From: Halocafeteria seosinensis
Taxonomy: Eukaryota > Sar > Bigyra > Bicosoecida
Assembly (NCBI GenBank): GCA_001687465.1
Contig: LVLI01000189.1
Coordinates: 1-17,485 of the forward strand
Direction of reading: 5' to 3'
Length of the DNA stretch: 17,485 bases
Part shown: positions 9,554 to 17,307 of the stretch, piece after piece
How the letters are laid out: every line of letters begins with the position of its first letter
How positions within the stretch are numbered: position 1 is the first letter of the stretch
Notes under the pieces: generated by a model
What the model saw: only the letters and a program-made list of their open reading frames with translations
Database searches by the model: none
What the model was told of the DNA's origin: nothing
Translations under genes and position numbers: made by a program

Positions 9554-9901
9554 ATGTACGGACCTGGTAGCCTTTCTCACCAAACTGACCTCGTTGCGAC
9601 GTCTCCCCGAGCGATTTCATAAGGCAGATTTTCTTGCCTACGGATATCACATGTAGGATCGACGTCTCCAACCAAATGTACGGCACCAAAGGCAAACTAC
9701 ACTCCTTACGAACGCGAAAACAACTGGAAATCGAATATGCGATCTGTGTTTGGTTGTGCGAACTCGCAGGACCCTGAATCTTTTGCTAATGAATTCCAAA
9801 TTCCTTACGTGTTGATTGACAGATTTCCTTCCATTTCGCGAGAGCACACATCAATGGTTTCTCGTGGTGATGTTGTACTAGGCCTTGGAAAATCGCCCTG
9901 A
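9554..9901 (+). CDS. Possible small two-exon gene, 85 residues, unidentified
   Basis: A coding-looking frame runs to the TGA at 9899-9901 and includes YTPYERENNWKSN, FANEFQIPYVLIDRFPSISR and GDVVLGLGKSP. It has no early in-frame ATG. Joining ATG 9554-9566 (MYGP plus one base) to 9657-9901 across a 90-bp GT-AG interval (9567-9656) gives 258 bases, or 85 codons plus stop, in frame. The interval contains a CTGAC branch-like site. I do not recognise the protein. Its start lies only 30-84 bp from the start of the minus-strand channel gene, and it would be antisense to any 5' UTR of that gene. The exon could also be the remains of a larger gene. Composition, with Trp, Tyr and Phe spread along the frame, is the main support. 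Confidence 0.35.
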
Positions 9902-10426
9902 AGTCGCAGAACCACACAAAAGAACAGAACATGGGTTTCGGCTGACGACAATCTTTTCGTCGACTTCATTGCCACGGCCCGGAGGCCGCGGCTGTTCTGG
10001 TTCTGATCGACCTTGCCACGCAAGAGGCCACCACCCACAAGCTCCTGCAGAGTCTGGCTGGAAGCAGAGGATCGCGAAAATGCGTATTGTTTCTTCAAAA
10101 GAAGTCATATAATATAAACAGCATAGCCATACTTTCAATACCATTGGTCAGTTCCACACTGATCACAACGCAAACTGGGGCCTTCCTCCCTTGGGCCCCC
10201 TAGTTCAAAACTACAAAAAAGGTTTAAGACACGACAAACATTCCTTCGAGATATCTGGAAGTTGAAGAGCCATCGTCACGAAATTCAAGCCATCCATACA
10301 ACATTAGGAAGCTTCTGGATTCGCCCACCATACTATAGTAGACAAGGGATAGTAGGAAAGACTTGAGAAAGAAGTATTGTTCGCAAGGAGGGAGGATTTT
10401 CGATAGGAATCGCTGCTTTGGAAGCC
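9902..10426. other. Intergenic, no supported gene
   Basis: Several medium open frames on both strands cross here, but none starts well, joins at good splice sites or resembles a known family. A small perfect inverted repeat (GGGGCC...GGCCCC, 10178-10200) is present. One plus-strand frame at about 10200-10370 (RDIWKLKSHRHEIQAIHTTL) is open but has no start codon. The promoter and 5' UTR of the ZSWIM7 homologue should be in the right-hand part. Confidence 0.5.
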
Positions 10427-11158
10427 ATGAGTCAACAGTTCGGGAAGCAGGATTATGATGTGGACCCTTGTGCTCACGTACAGGTATTGACGAGGTGTAT
10501 GTTGAAGCAGCTACAAGAGCAACTTTATCAGACGACAAAGACTAAGGGACCCACCCAAAGCAATCGCGGGAGTTCAGCAAACACGTCGAGAATGCTCAGA
10601 GGTAGGTGGGAATTTGAAATTGGGCGACATCACGGTCTTCCTCAATGTACGTATTCACAGATGACGAGGAAGTTTCGAAAAAGGAGAGCGAATGGGAGGA
10701 GTTATTATACAGCAAAGTCTTGGAGTCTCTACACGGCCTTTCGTTCCTGACGTCTGAGAACCTCGTGAACCACGCGATGCGTATCAGCAATGCCGGTGCA
10801 GTCATTCGCTACCAAGGAAACCCTTCAAAGCATTGGGTATACAAAGTAAAAAGTTCGTCGTCCGACTCGGAAGATTGCAAACACTATATTTGCACGCCTG
10901 AGTTCTGCACTTGCCCAAGCTTTCATCGTCAAATTCCAGAGATGGGAAACAAAGTCGTCATGGTATGTCTAGGTATTCTGTAGTACTATCTACCTGATCA
11001 AATGGCTGTACCTGGTCTTGCTTCGTGTATGACCTCAGTGTAAGCATTTGCTAGCATGTCTAATCGCTGAGGCTACGAATGCGCTGGAAAACTCAAGCGA
11101 GGTTTCGGACTATGAATTGGCGGAATTACTTTCCAAAAGTATGTTCCCTAGTAGCTGA
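10427..11158 (+). CDS. ZSWIM7: SWIM zinc-finger protein, ZSWIM7/SWS1 homologue
   Basis: Three exons (10427-10601, 10661-10962, 11039-11158) join in frame to 198 residues. The introns are 59 and 76 bp, with GTAGGT...CACAG and GTATGT...CTCAG ends. The protein has a divergent N-terminus, a helical block (residues 60-100, EWEELLYSKVLESLHGLSFL), then VIRYQGNPSKHWVYKVKSSS and the zinc site. The SWIM signature CxCx(n)CxH is complete as C141-x-C143...C160-K-H162, followed by LLACLIAEATN. Human ZSWIM7 has the same layout (CxCPAF...CKHLLA) at the C-terminus of a 140-residue protein. That family pairs with a Rad51 paralogue (SWSAP1 in animals, Rlp1/Rdl1 in fission yeast) to promote Rad51 filaments in homologous recombination. 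The second intron splits the zinc site between its third and second-last ligands, so the intron-less reading would lose two ligands. The start is set at the first ATG after an in-frame TTG. Confidence 0.87.
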
Positions 11159-11195
11159 GGTGCACACTGCAAGAATAAAATAGAGAAATTGGTGG

Positions 11196-11440
11196 TTGAA
11201 GTGCGACACTGTTGAGACGTTTCTCACTGCCAACGGCATATTGCAATGGTATTGGAACAAGAGACAGAAGATGATGCCGCCCAATGGCGGTGGTAAGAAA
11301 TCACGATGATAAAGCCACTTCCACCAGCCGTAGAGGAAGAGGAAGTCGTGGCACCTAGGTTTTGTCAGCGTTTAGTAACCGTTGTCGGCGGCCCTACAGC
11401 ACCAATGCTGCACAAACGGATGCAGCGAGCTACTCCTCAA
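11196..11440 (+). pseudogene. Decayed copy of the 5' end of the PH-SH2 gene
   Basis: Blocks align colinearly with 12480-12832. TTGAAGTGCGACACTGTTGA matches TTGAAGTACAACTCTGCGCA; CGCCCAATGGCGGTGGTAAG matches CGCCCAAAGGCGGCGGTAAG. The 22 bases around CGTAGAGGAAGAGGAAGTCG are identical, and GCTGCACAAACGGATGCAGC matches GCTGCACAAACGAATGCAGC. The glycine/lysine-rich coding stretch is missing here and the frame is broken by stops, so it is a relic. It begins about 38 bp after the ZSWIM7 stop codon. The similarity covers 5' UTR as well as coding sequence, so the copy arose from genomic DNA rather than a spliced message. Confidence 0.75.
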
Positions 11441-11792
11441 TGCAATTACCGGAACGGATGACCCCACGACCCCTTCCCTTCCTCAACACGGCGACTTCTC
11501 GCGGTAGGAGCAACACTCACTGCTCTGCTCCTCCAAGCGCGCCTTCTTCTGACAACCATCCGTCTTGAACGCCTCTTTTCTACATGCCCGTCCAATTTCG
11601 TTGATCAGAATCCCTACCGATGCTTCTTACATGGAATGATACCGGTATGGTTAGTGGTTCATCCATCCGTTCATGTCGTTTCATGATGCGTTGATCAAGC
11701 TTCCAAGTCGAGAGTTCTCAGTGCTCTGCTCCTGCTCCTCCAAGCGTTCCTTCTTCTAAGAACTCTTCGGTGAGGTGGTTAAACCGGGTTTA
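11441..11792. repeat. Decayed spacer with a short direct repeat
   Basis: Two diverged direct copies lie at 11515-11553 and 11715-11759. Both contain a TGCTCTGCTCCTCCAAGCG-like core followed by CCTTCTTCT, with one extra CTGCTC unit in the second. No coding frame is supported. The left part may be further decayed PH-SH2 sequence. Confidence 0.4.
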
Positions 11793-11935
11793 TTGACACG
11801 CAATTGCTTGCAGCTACAGTTACAAAGCATTTCCAAGACCCAAAAGACGGTCGTGCCGTCAGCGGGTAATGCTCCATGTATTTTCAGGTACGATCTTCTC
11901 CACCCCTCATTTTATGTAAGATGCATGTTGTCGTC
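11793..11935 (-). pseudogene. Decayed copy of the 3' end of the channel gene
   Basis: This segment resembles 3313-3460, which encodes the C-terminal tail of the channel, in the same orientation. The best block is TGTATTTTCAGGTAC then CATTTTATGTAAGATGC here, against TGTGTTTTCAGGTAC then CCTTTTATGCAAGATGC at about 3408-3454. The preceding block CCAAGACCCAAAAGAC matches CCAAGGCCAATAAGAC. Similarity fades further left. No open frame survives. It lies between the PH-SH2 relic and the intact PH-SH2 gene. Confidence 0.55.
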
Positions 11936-12541
11936 GATTTTGGAGCTCTTCTCGTTGGCATGACGTGACTTTCCCTGTCAGACAGTGACTCAGACGACCT
12001 GCCACTCCGCTACATACGTTTGCTGGTAGCAAGCCAACAGGTAAAGCAGACGCAGGCTAACATGGTGTACTAGCACCTTGGATAACAAACAAGATTATGC
12101 TTCTCTACAAAGTCAGCAAACCAGCAAAATCGCGTTCAAACAGTTTGACACCTCATTTCCATTTCACGGGAAAGGAAGTGAGATGAGGCCAAGTCCCGAT
12201 GAAGCTCAGACGAATCTAAAAGCGTGAAAAGGGTCCTAGCAAGGAACTTTTTGACAAAATTCTACTCAGGTTGCCAAACAACTTGCAGTCTTAGTCTTGG
12301 TAGTGTGAAGTTATGTTGTGAAGGTCGGATCTGTTCAGGATCCCCAGTATAGGTATATACAATTGCCGTGAGATTGTTGCGCGATTCTCAGTGCCCCCAG
12401 AAAATATATATCCTGTATATCGTAGTCTGGGTGTTGATTCTGCTCCGCATTGTCGCAGTAATCAGATATATATATTTTAGTTGAAGTACAACTCTGCGCA
12501 GACATTTCTCACAGCCAAAGGTAAAGTCTGAGGGACAGGAG
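11936..12541. other. Intergenic, upstream of the PH-SH2 gene
   Basis: No gene is supported. An imperfect inverted repeat (CCTCAT...ATGAGG) lies at about 12150-12187, and AT-rich TATATATA stretches lie at about 12400-12475. The promoter and 5' UTR of the PH-SH2 gene should be in the last 200 bp. A TTTTAG just before 12480 could be the acceptor of a 5' UTR intron. Confidence 0.4.
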
Positions 12542-14949
12542 ATGGGAGCAGCACAGTCGTCGCCCAAAGGCGGCGGTAAGAAGAAGAAGAAGAAAGGGGG
12601 CGGTGGCGGGAAAGGTGGTAGGAAAAACAACGACGCAAGCAGCAACAGACCCAAACCAGCGGCCGAACCCGATCCAGGTGTTAACAACGGGGCGAACGAG
12701 GCTGGCGCTGCGGGCGTAGAGGAAGAGGAAGTCGTGACAGAAGTGTCTCCTACATTTCCCGAACGCTTGGTGATCATTGTCGGCCACTCTTCAGCACAAG
12801 TGCTGCACAAACGAATGCAGCGAGCCACTCCTTACCTGCGAATGCCGCGCCTGTACAACTCCACAACGACGTCCTCAGCACATGATATAAGCGGCATTCC
12901 CTCTCAAGACGATGAAGAGGAAGAACAAACGACTCTTCCCGTACGCTATGTCCTTTTGGGGCAGCAACTCGTTGAGAACGACGATCCTGAAGAAGGGATA
13001 ACAGGTCAGGATAGTAGAAAGCGATCTGCAGATTACATGCATGACTACTTGTGCAAGCAATTTGGTATCAGCGAAAACTCTGAGCTCTTCTTTAGGCTCT
13101 GCCAAGGTGTATCAGAATTGGAGCAGCTTAAATTAGTTTACGAGAAGATCCGCGAGCTCTACCCTGCTGCGATAGAGCAGGTTCCGACCACTGTCGTCTC
13201 TTCCTCCCAAGAAAACGATCTCCAAATTGTGGTGTTGCCGCACAGAGAGCGGTATATCTATTTCTACAAGACGACATCAGGAGATAATGAGGTTCATAAT
13301 AGCGAAAAGCTACTACTAGGCGATGCAATCCGATTTTGGTGCGTAGATCAAAGATGCTGCTCGTGGTCTCGGTTGAGGCTCATAGCATCTACTTGTCTAT
13401 CGGTGCAGGAATGATAACTTTGGAGACCAAAGATGTGTCAAATTATCCTTATTCGTGGACGTATATAAAGTAGGCTATCTTTCATCCTAGTGTGCATTGC
13501 TTCTACTTGTTCTCACGAGAATATTTCTGTTCAATTTCTCAGAAGAAATGTCTGCGAGAAAAGGATAATGCCGAAATGGCGTTTGTGCTCTTCGCCTATA
13601 CATTGCCACAAGAGATCTGTGCTGCTTATGTTACCAAAGATGAAGTAGGTTACATGATATACTTTAAGTTTGTTGGTGTAATCACGGGCTTGATTCCTTT
13701 GCAGTGGGAGCACTGGGTAATGCGGTTTGGTGGCGTCGTGAACGGGTTCGTTGTCGCCCGAGGATCTGTCTTTGACAAAAACTTTGCGCTTCAACCCTAC
13801 TATCATCATTTCATGGGTCGTTCGGAAGCAGAGAGGCTTCTTCAACGAGGGGGAGACAAATCCTATTTGGTTCGCATTGGGGATGCTCGCTCCAGACTGA
13901 CTGTATCCGTTATCACTAGGTCATCATTCCAGCATTCGTATATTTATTTTGACTCAAAGAGGAAAGGCCTGTGCGCAAGAGCCGAAAGCGAGTATTTTGA
14001 ACAACTAGAATCTGTTCTGCGCTTCCTGACTGCTCAGGGAAAGCTAGGGGAGCCTGTGCCTTCGTCTCTGTGCTATGAGCTTTCCGGGTTAGTTCCCGCT
14101 CCGGCTGCCGTTTCGACGGCAGACAACTTGCTAAGAGCTGATTCGTCTCCCGATCCGAGTTCATTGAGTGTAGACTACGTATGTGTATCATTCGCGTTTT
14201 GTTGGCGGTTTTGTGCCCGTTGTATACCGATTGACGCGGTTATGCAGGTTCCTCACCATGCGAAAACTGAATCCCTCCTAAACTACGGCACATTAAAGTC
14301 CATTATGACTCCCACCTCCACAGCTTCCAGTGTGCGGACCGGAACACCCGCCACCTCCTATACGAAATCAATAGGAATACCCTTAGAGGCTTCAGAGCAA
14401 GATGTTGGGATTCGATTCTTACCCCCGTCCATTCGACATGTTATAGAGGGTCAGCAGGACCATGTCGAAGAGCTATTGCAAAACGAGAAACCCAATCGAA
14501 AAGACAAATCAGAATTGGAAATCCTGACAAAATACATTCGTGAGAAGCAGCTTAACGATATGCAATCGGTGCAGGAATCAAAAGAGAAGTTTCGTCACTA
14601 TGCAAATGCAATTGTTGCCTGTCGAAAAGCGTTCTCAAAGGCGTCAGAGGAAGAACAGAAATGGACTGCTATTGATCGGTTCTGGCTCATGACATATACC
14701 TTGGGAAAATATTTACAGGAGCCTCGAGATGACAACGTGGATATGTTGCAGGTATCTGATCACGATTCACTCTCACACTACGAAATAACTAACCTTGTAA
14801 AAGATATTTCCAGTCTTGGGTTACGATTTTGTGACCAGATGTTACGGCATCTAGAGAAGACATACGAGGATGGAAAAAGGCTGGATTTCCGCAAGAAGAG
14901 ATACTTTAAGTTGAGGGATGACTTTATGAAATTGTCTGCCCGGAGATAG
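12542..14949 (+). CDS. Lipid-anchored PH-SH2 adaptor-like protein
   Basis: Five exons (12542-13338, 13409-13469, 13543-13644, 13705-14178, 14248-14949) join in frame to 711 residues, with introns of 70, 73, 60 and 69 bp. The N-terminus is MGAAQSSPKGGGKKKKKK: Gly2 with Ser6 fits N-myristoylation and the lysines suit acidic membrane lipids, as in MARCKS. Residues about 226-334 look like a PH fold, ending in FVLFAYTLPQEICAAYVTKD and the helix EWEHWVMRF with the hallmark Trp. Residues 352-439 form an SH2 domain: YYHHFMGRSEAERLLQRGGD, then SYLVRIGD with the phosphotyrosine-binding Arg377, then His397 in strand D. Residues about 510-711 are charged and helical, rich in Lys/Glu. SH2 domains bind phosphotyrosine peptides and PH domains bind phosphoinositides or proteins. 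A membrane-tethered phosphotyrosine adaptor is the likely role, with no catalytic domain seen. Two introns (13645-13704, 14179-14247) are multiples of three without stops and could be retained. A decayed copy of the 5' end lies at 11196-11440. Confidence 0.88.
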
Positions 14950-15420
14950 CTATGATGCAGGAGCTACTTGTTAGTTGTTTTGATCGGAACGAATTCGCTC
15001 GAAAGCGAATATCATAGGGAAATGATACGCGGAATTGGGGCGAGAAAAAGCGCAGGAGTTGAAGCACAAGGGTGTCGTTTTATGGTAGCAGAGAAAAACG
15101 GTTCATGCAGCTTGCTTGCTCTCCTTCCTTACATTCATGACTGACAGCAAACCGTCTCAAAGAGGGCGATCGGGGATACCAAGCTCCTTATAGTACAGCT
15201 GCATGTAGAATTGGGGAGGCCAATTCATCATCGAGCGAACTTCCATTACGGAATGTAACGCCGGATTCTCCACAAATTGAAATTGCCACCGTTTCCGGTT
15301 GTGAACAAATGAATATAACCACTTCAAGTCCACTTGTCACTGTAGTTTCAAAATACTGTGTAAAATTTTGTCGGCCAGTTTTGGGTTTGTTACAACTTGT
15401 TAGGTGCAGATGTGGTCAGA
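14950..15420. other. Intergenic, with one unassigned minus-strand open frame
   Basis: The only coding-like signal is a minus-strand frame at 15157-15336 (59 codons, closed by TGA at both ends and lacking an early ATG). It reads DLKWLYSFVHNRKRWQFQF, MEVRSMMNWPPQFYMQLYYK and ELGIPDRPL. It could be a terminal exon relic or chance, because another frame over the same stretch is also open. The promoter of the HD gene should be in the right part. An ATG at 15410 opens a four-codon upstream frame (ATG TGG TCA GAA TGA) whose stop overlaps the HD start as ATGA. Confidence 0.35.
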
Positions 15421-16083
15421 ATGAGTCTCTGGAACCGATGGACCGATTTGTGGACGCGATTAGGGGTAGTGTCTCGACAAGATAAACTGCAGGGATTCTA
15501 TAATGAGCTGATGCGCCAGTATTCGGAAGAGCATCGTCACTACCATGCCTTCAGTCACATTCAGCACTGCCTCACGGAAGTGGACGAAGCTCGCGATCAA
15601 CAGCTTTTGGATACGGAAGGAATGGATAAAGTGGAGCTAGCTCTGTGGTACCATGACGCCGTATATTTTCCTCGACGTAATGACAACGAGGAAGAGAGCG
15701 CTCTTGAACTGAAGAATCACCTGGAGCAACTGGACGCATTCACGCCTTCGTTTGTGCAATTCTTGCAGGACCTTATCATGGCAACGAAGCATATGAATGC
15801 TTCTTCAGCTATCATGGAGCATCCACATGCTCAACTTGTTTCTGATATCGATCTAGCTATTCTGGGGCAGCCTTCGGAAGTCTACGACCACTATGAGGCC
15901 AACATTCGGAGAGAATATGAGTGGGTGCCGATCGAAACATACAGGCAAAAACGAGCTGAAGTACTGCAGTCTTTCTTGAACAAATCTAAAATCTACTTGA
16001 CGTCGTATTTCAACAGTAAATACGATGAAAGAGCACGGATCAACCTCAGACAAGCGATTGACAAGTTGGAAGCCGCAAGTTGA
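15421..16083 (+). CDS. HD-superfamily metal-dependent phosphohydrolase (COG4339 type)
   Basis: This is an intronless 220-residue frame and matches the usual family length of about 200-220. It starts at ATG 15421. The N-terminus W..LW.RLG and Y.EEHRHYHAFSHIQHCL (H42, H46) lead to LALWYHDAVY, which carries the HD pair H78-D79. NEEESA (90-94), the helix with ATKH (H124) and LVSDIDLAILG (139-149) follow. The end, with YEANIRREYEWVP and ARINLRQAI, is typical of COG4339 proteins. The HD histidines and aspartates bind divalent metal. Family members are predicted phosphohydrolases acting on nucleotides or small phosphoesters, but the substrate is unknown. No signal peptide is visible, so it is probably cytosolic. 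The family is best known from bacteria, so an old transfer into this lineage is possible, although codon use does not stand out by eye. It is convergent with the next gene, with 98 bp between their stop codons. Confidence 0.92.
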   Translation: MSLWNRWTDLWTRLGVVSRQDKLQGFYNELMRQYSEEHRHYHAFSHIQHCLTEVDEARDQQLLDTEGMDKVELALWYHDAVYFPRRNDNEEESALELKNHLEQLDAFTPSFVQFLQDLIMATKHMNASSAIMEHPHAQLVSDIDLAILGQPSEVYDHYEANIRREYEWVPIETYRQKRAEVLQSFLNKSKIYLTSYFNSKYDERARINLRQAIDKLEAAS

Positions 16084-16181
16084 ATCTGACGTGCACACCA
16101 TATTGCGTAGTGGATCGTGAAAGATATGTCCAGGGGGATAGAATATCATATGGGTATTCCACGATAGATGTATGTCTTTGT

Positions 16182-17307
16182 CTATTTGTCAGTGTTTTCT
16201 TGGTTCTTTTGAGCTCTCCTTTGGATGGCTTGCACTGTCATGGTGATGCCTGGTGAATATGCTTCCGGAGGAGGTGGCATTTTAGCCATGATTCCTTTTA
16301 TTTTTTCACGCTTTTCCTGTGTCATCGGTGGGTTCCAAGCTGCGGATGGTGTGTCATCTTCAAATGGATCAAAGTGTTCCTCTTCCTCTTCCGTGTGTCG
16401 CTCTGCACCGATTGAAACTTACTCTTGTGGGTGACAATCACGGTTGGCTTGACCTATGCTTACCTGCTGGATTCTGGTCGATTGGTTCCGTTGTTCCTGT
16501 GCTTTCAGCAGCTGCTTTATTCGAGTTATCTTGTTGTTGCTCTGTGTCAACCGTTTGATACGCAGCAGCAATCACACTGGCGGAACCTGCAGTTGCCACT
16601 CCGTTCGCCTCCTCTTCGCTCGGAGTAATCAAGGGTTCTTCTCCCAAAGTATAGTAGGGCACATGTGCCTCCTCTTCATCAAACTCAAAATCTTCTCCTG
16701 ACGACGCTGACTGCATGCTACCAAAACTTTCTTTAGCAAAACCATCCTGTTCATCTACTTCTTCACTCTCTTGGCCATCGTCTTCTTCAAGAATCCCCTC
16801 TGGAGACCGATTCTGTCCACTTATCAAGCCCATATACATGTACCCTTCATTTCCATCACCACACTCGTCTGCAACTTGATCCTCATGCTCCTCTGATGAA
16901 TGAGAGCCCACATCATCCCCGTCCTCCTGGTTTCCATATTCACCATCTTGTTTCTCTTTCTCATCATCATCTTCCGGCTGATCTGGCGCATGCCTCATTT
17001 CATACGTTGTCTCTTCATGATCAACCACATCTGCGCTTTCTTCTTCTCCTCCTTCTTGGACTAATATTTCGGCAGCAGCTTGCCACGCTAAGTCCACACC
17101 ACCAAAGTGGTCCATGAAGGCATCAAGCGTATCCACTGCTGCTCCTCCTCTGGGCAGAGTCTCCGTGGTGGTGGTACTGCTTGTGCTACTCACGGCAATA
17201 GAGGCGGTCTGTGTGTCTCCATGAGAAGACGAAATCGCCGCCGAGAGAGAGGCTGTTGCATTTGTATGTGCTCCAGAGACCGCGCATTCCTCCGAAGATG
17301 ACGCCAT
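16182..17307 (-). CDS. Acidic, mostly disordered protein, faintly MEA1-like
   Basis: Two exons (17307-16464, 16402-16182) join in frame to 354 residues across a 61-bp GTAAGC...GTGCAG intron. Without splicing the frame stops soon after the intron and loses the conserved-looking tail. The N-terminus is Ser/Thr/Ala-rich, followed by a short helix (LDAFMDHFGGVDLAWQAAAE), a long Glu/Asp-rich stretch, and two aromatic patches (GYMYMGL and VPYYTLGEEPL). The basic tail contains FDPFEDDTPSAAWNPPM, then TQEKREKIKGIMAKMPPPPE and VQAIQRRAQ. The acidic body with a Y-Y-x-L patch and a terminal M..E....IK..MA..P.P helix recalls metazoan MEA1 proteins (family DUF/MEA1), but the match is weak and from memory. 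The function is unknown and nuclear or cytosolic placement is possible. The start is the ATG at 17307; an upstream in-frame GTG is not used. Confidence 0.82.

Noticed and set aside
9805-10144. Two overlapping minus-strand frames (97 and 88 codons)
   Set aside because: They overlap the better-looking plus-strand exon ending at 9901. They show no family resemblance and no usable splice sites.
10224-10538. Minus-strand 104-codon frame
   Set aside because: It overlaps exon 1 of the ZSWIM7 homologue in antisense and has no recognisable features.
12388-12828. Minus-strand frame rich in Pro, Phe and Leu
   Set aside because: It is the complement of the Lys/Gly/Glu-rich start of the PH-SH2 gene, and the runs reflect that composition.
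14752-14813. Possible fifth intron of the PH-SH2 gene (GTATCT...CCAG with a CTAAC branch-like site)
   Set aside because: Removing these 62 bp breaks the frame and stops after six codons, while reading through gives a long helical, basic, coding-like tail. It could still be an alternative splice event.
16225-16701. Overlapping plus-strand frames
   Set aside because: They are antisense to the spliced acidic-protein gene, whose two exons join exactly in frame.
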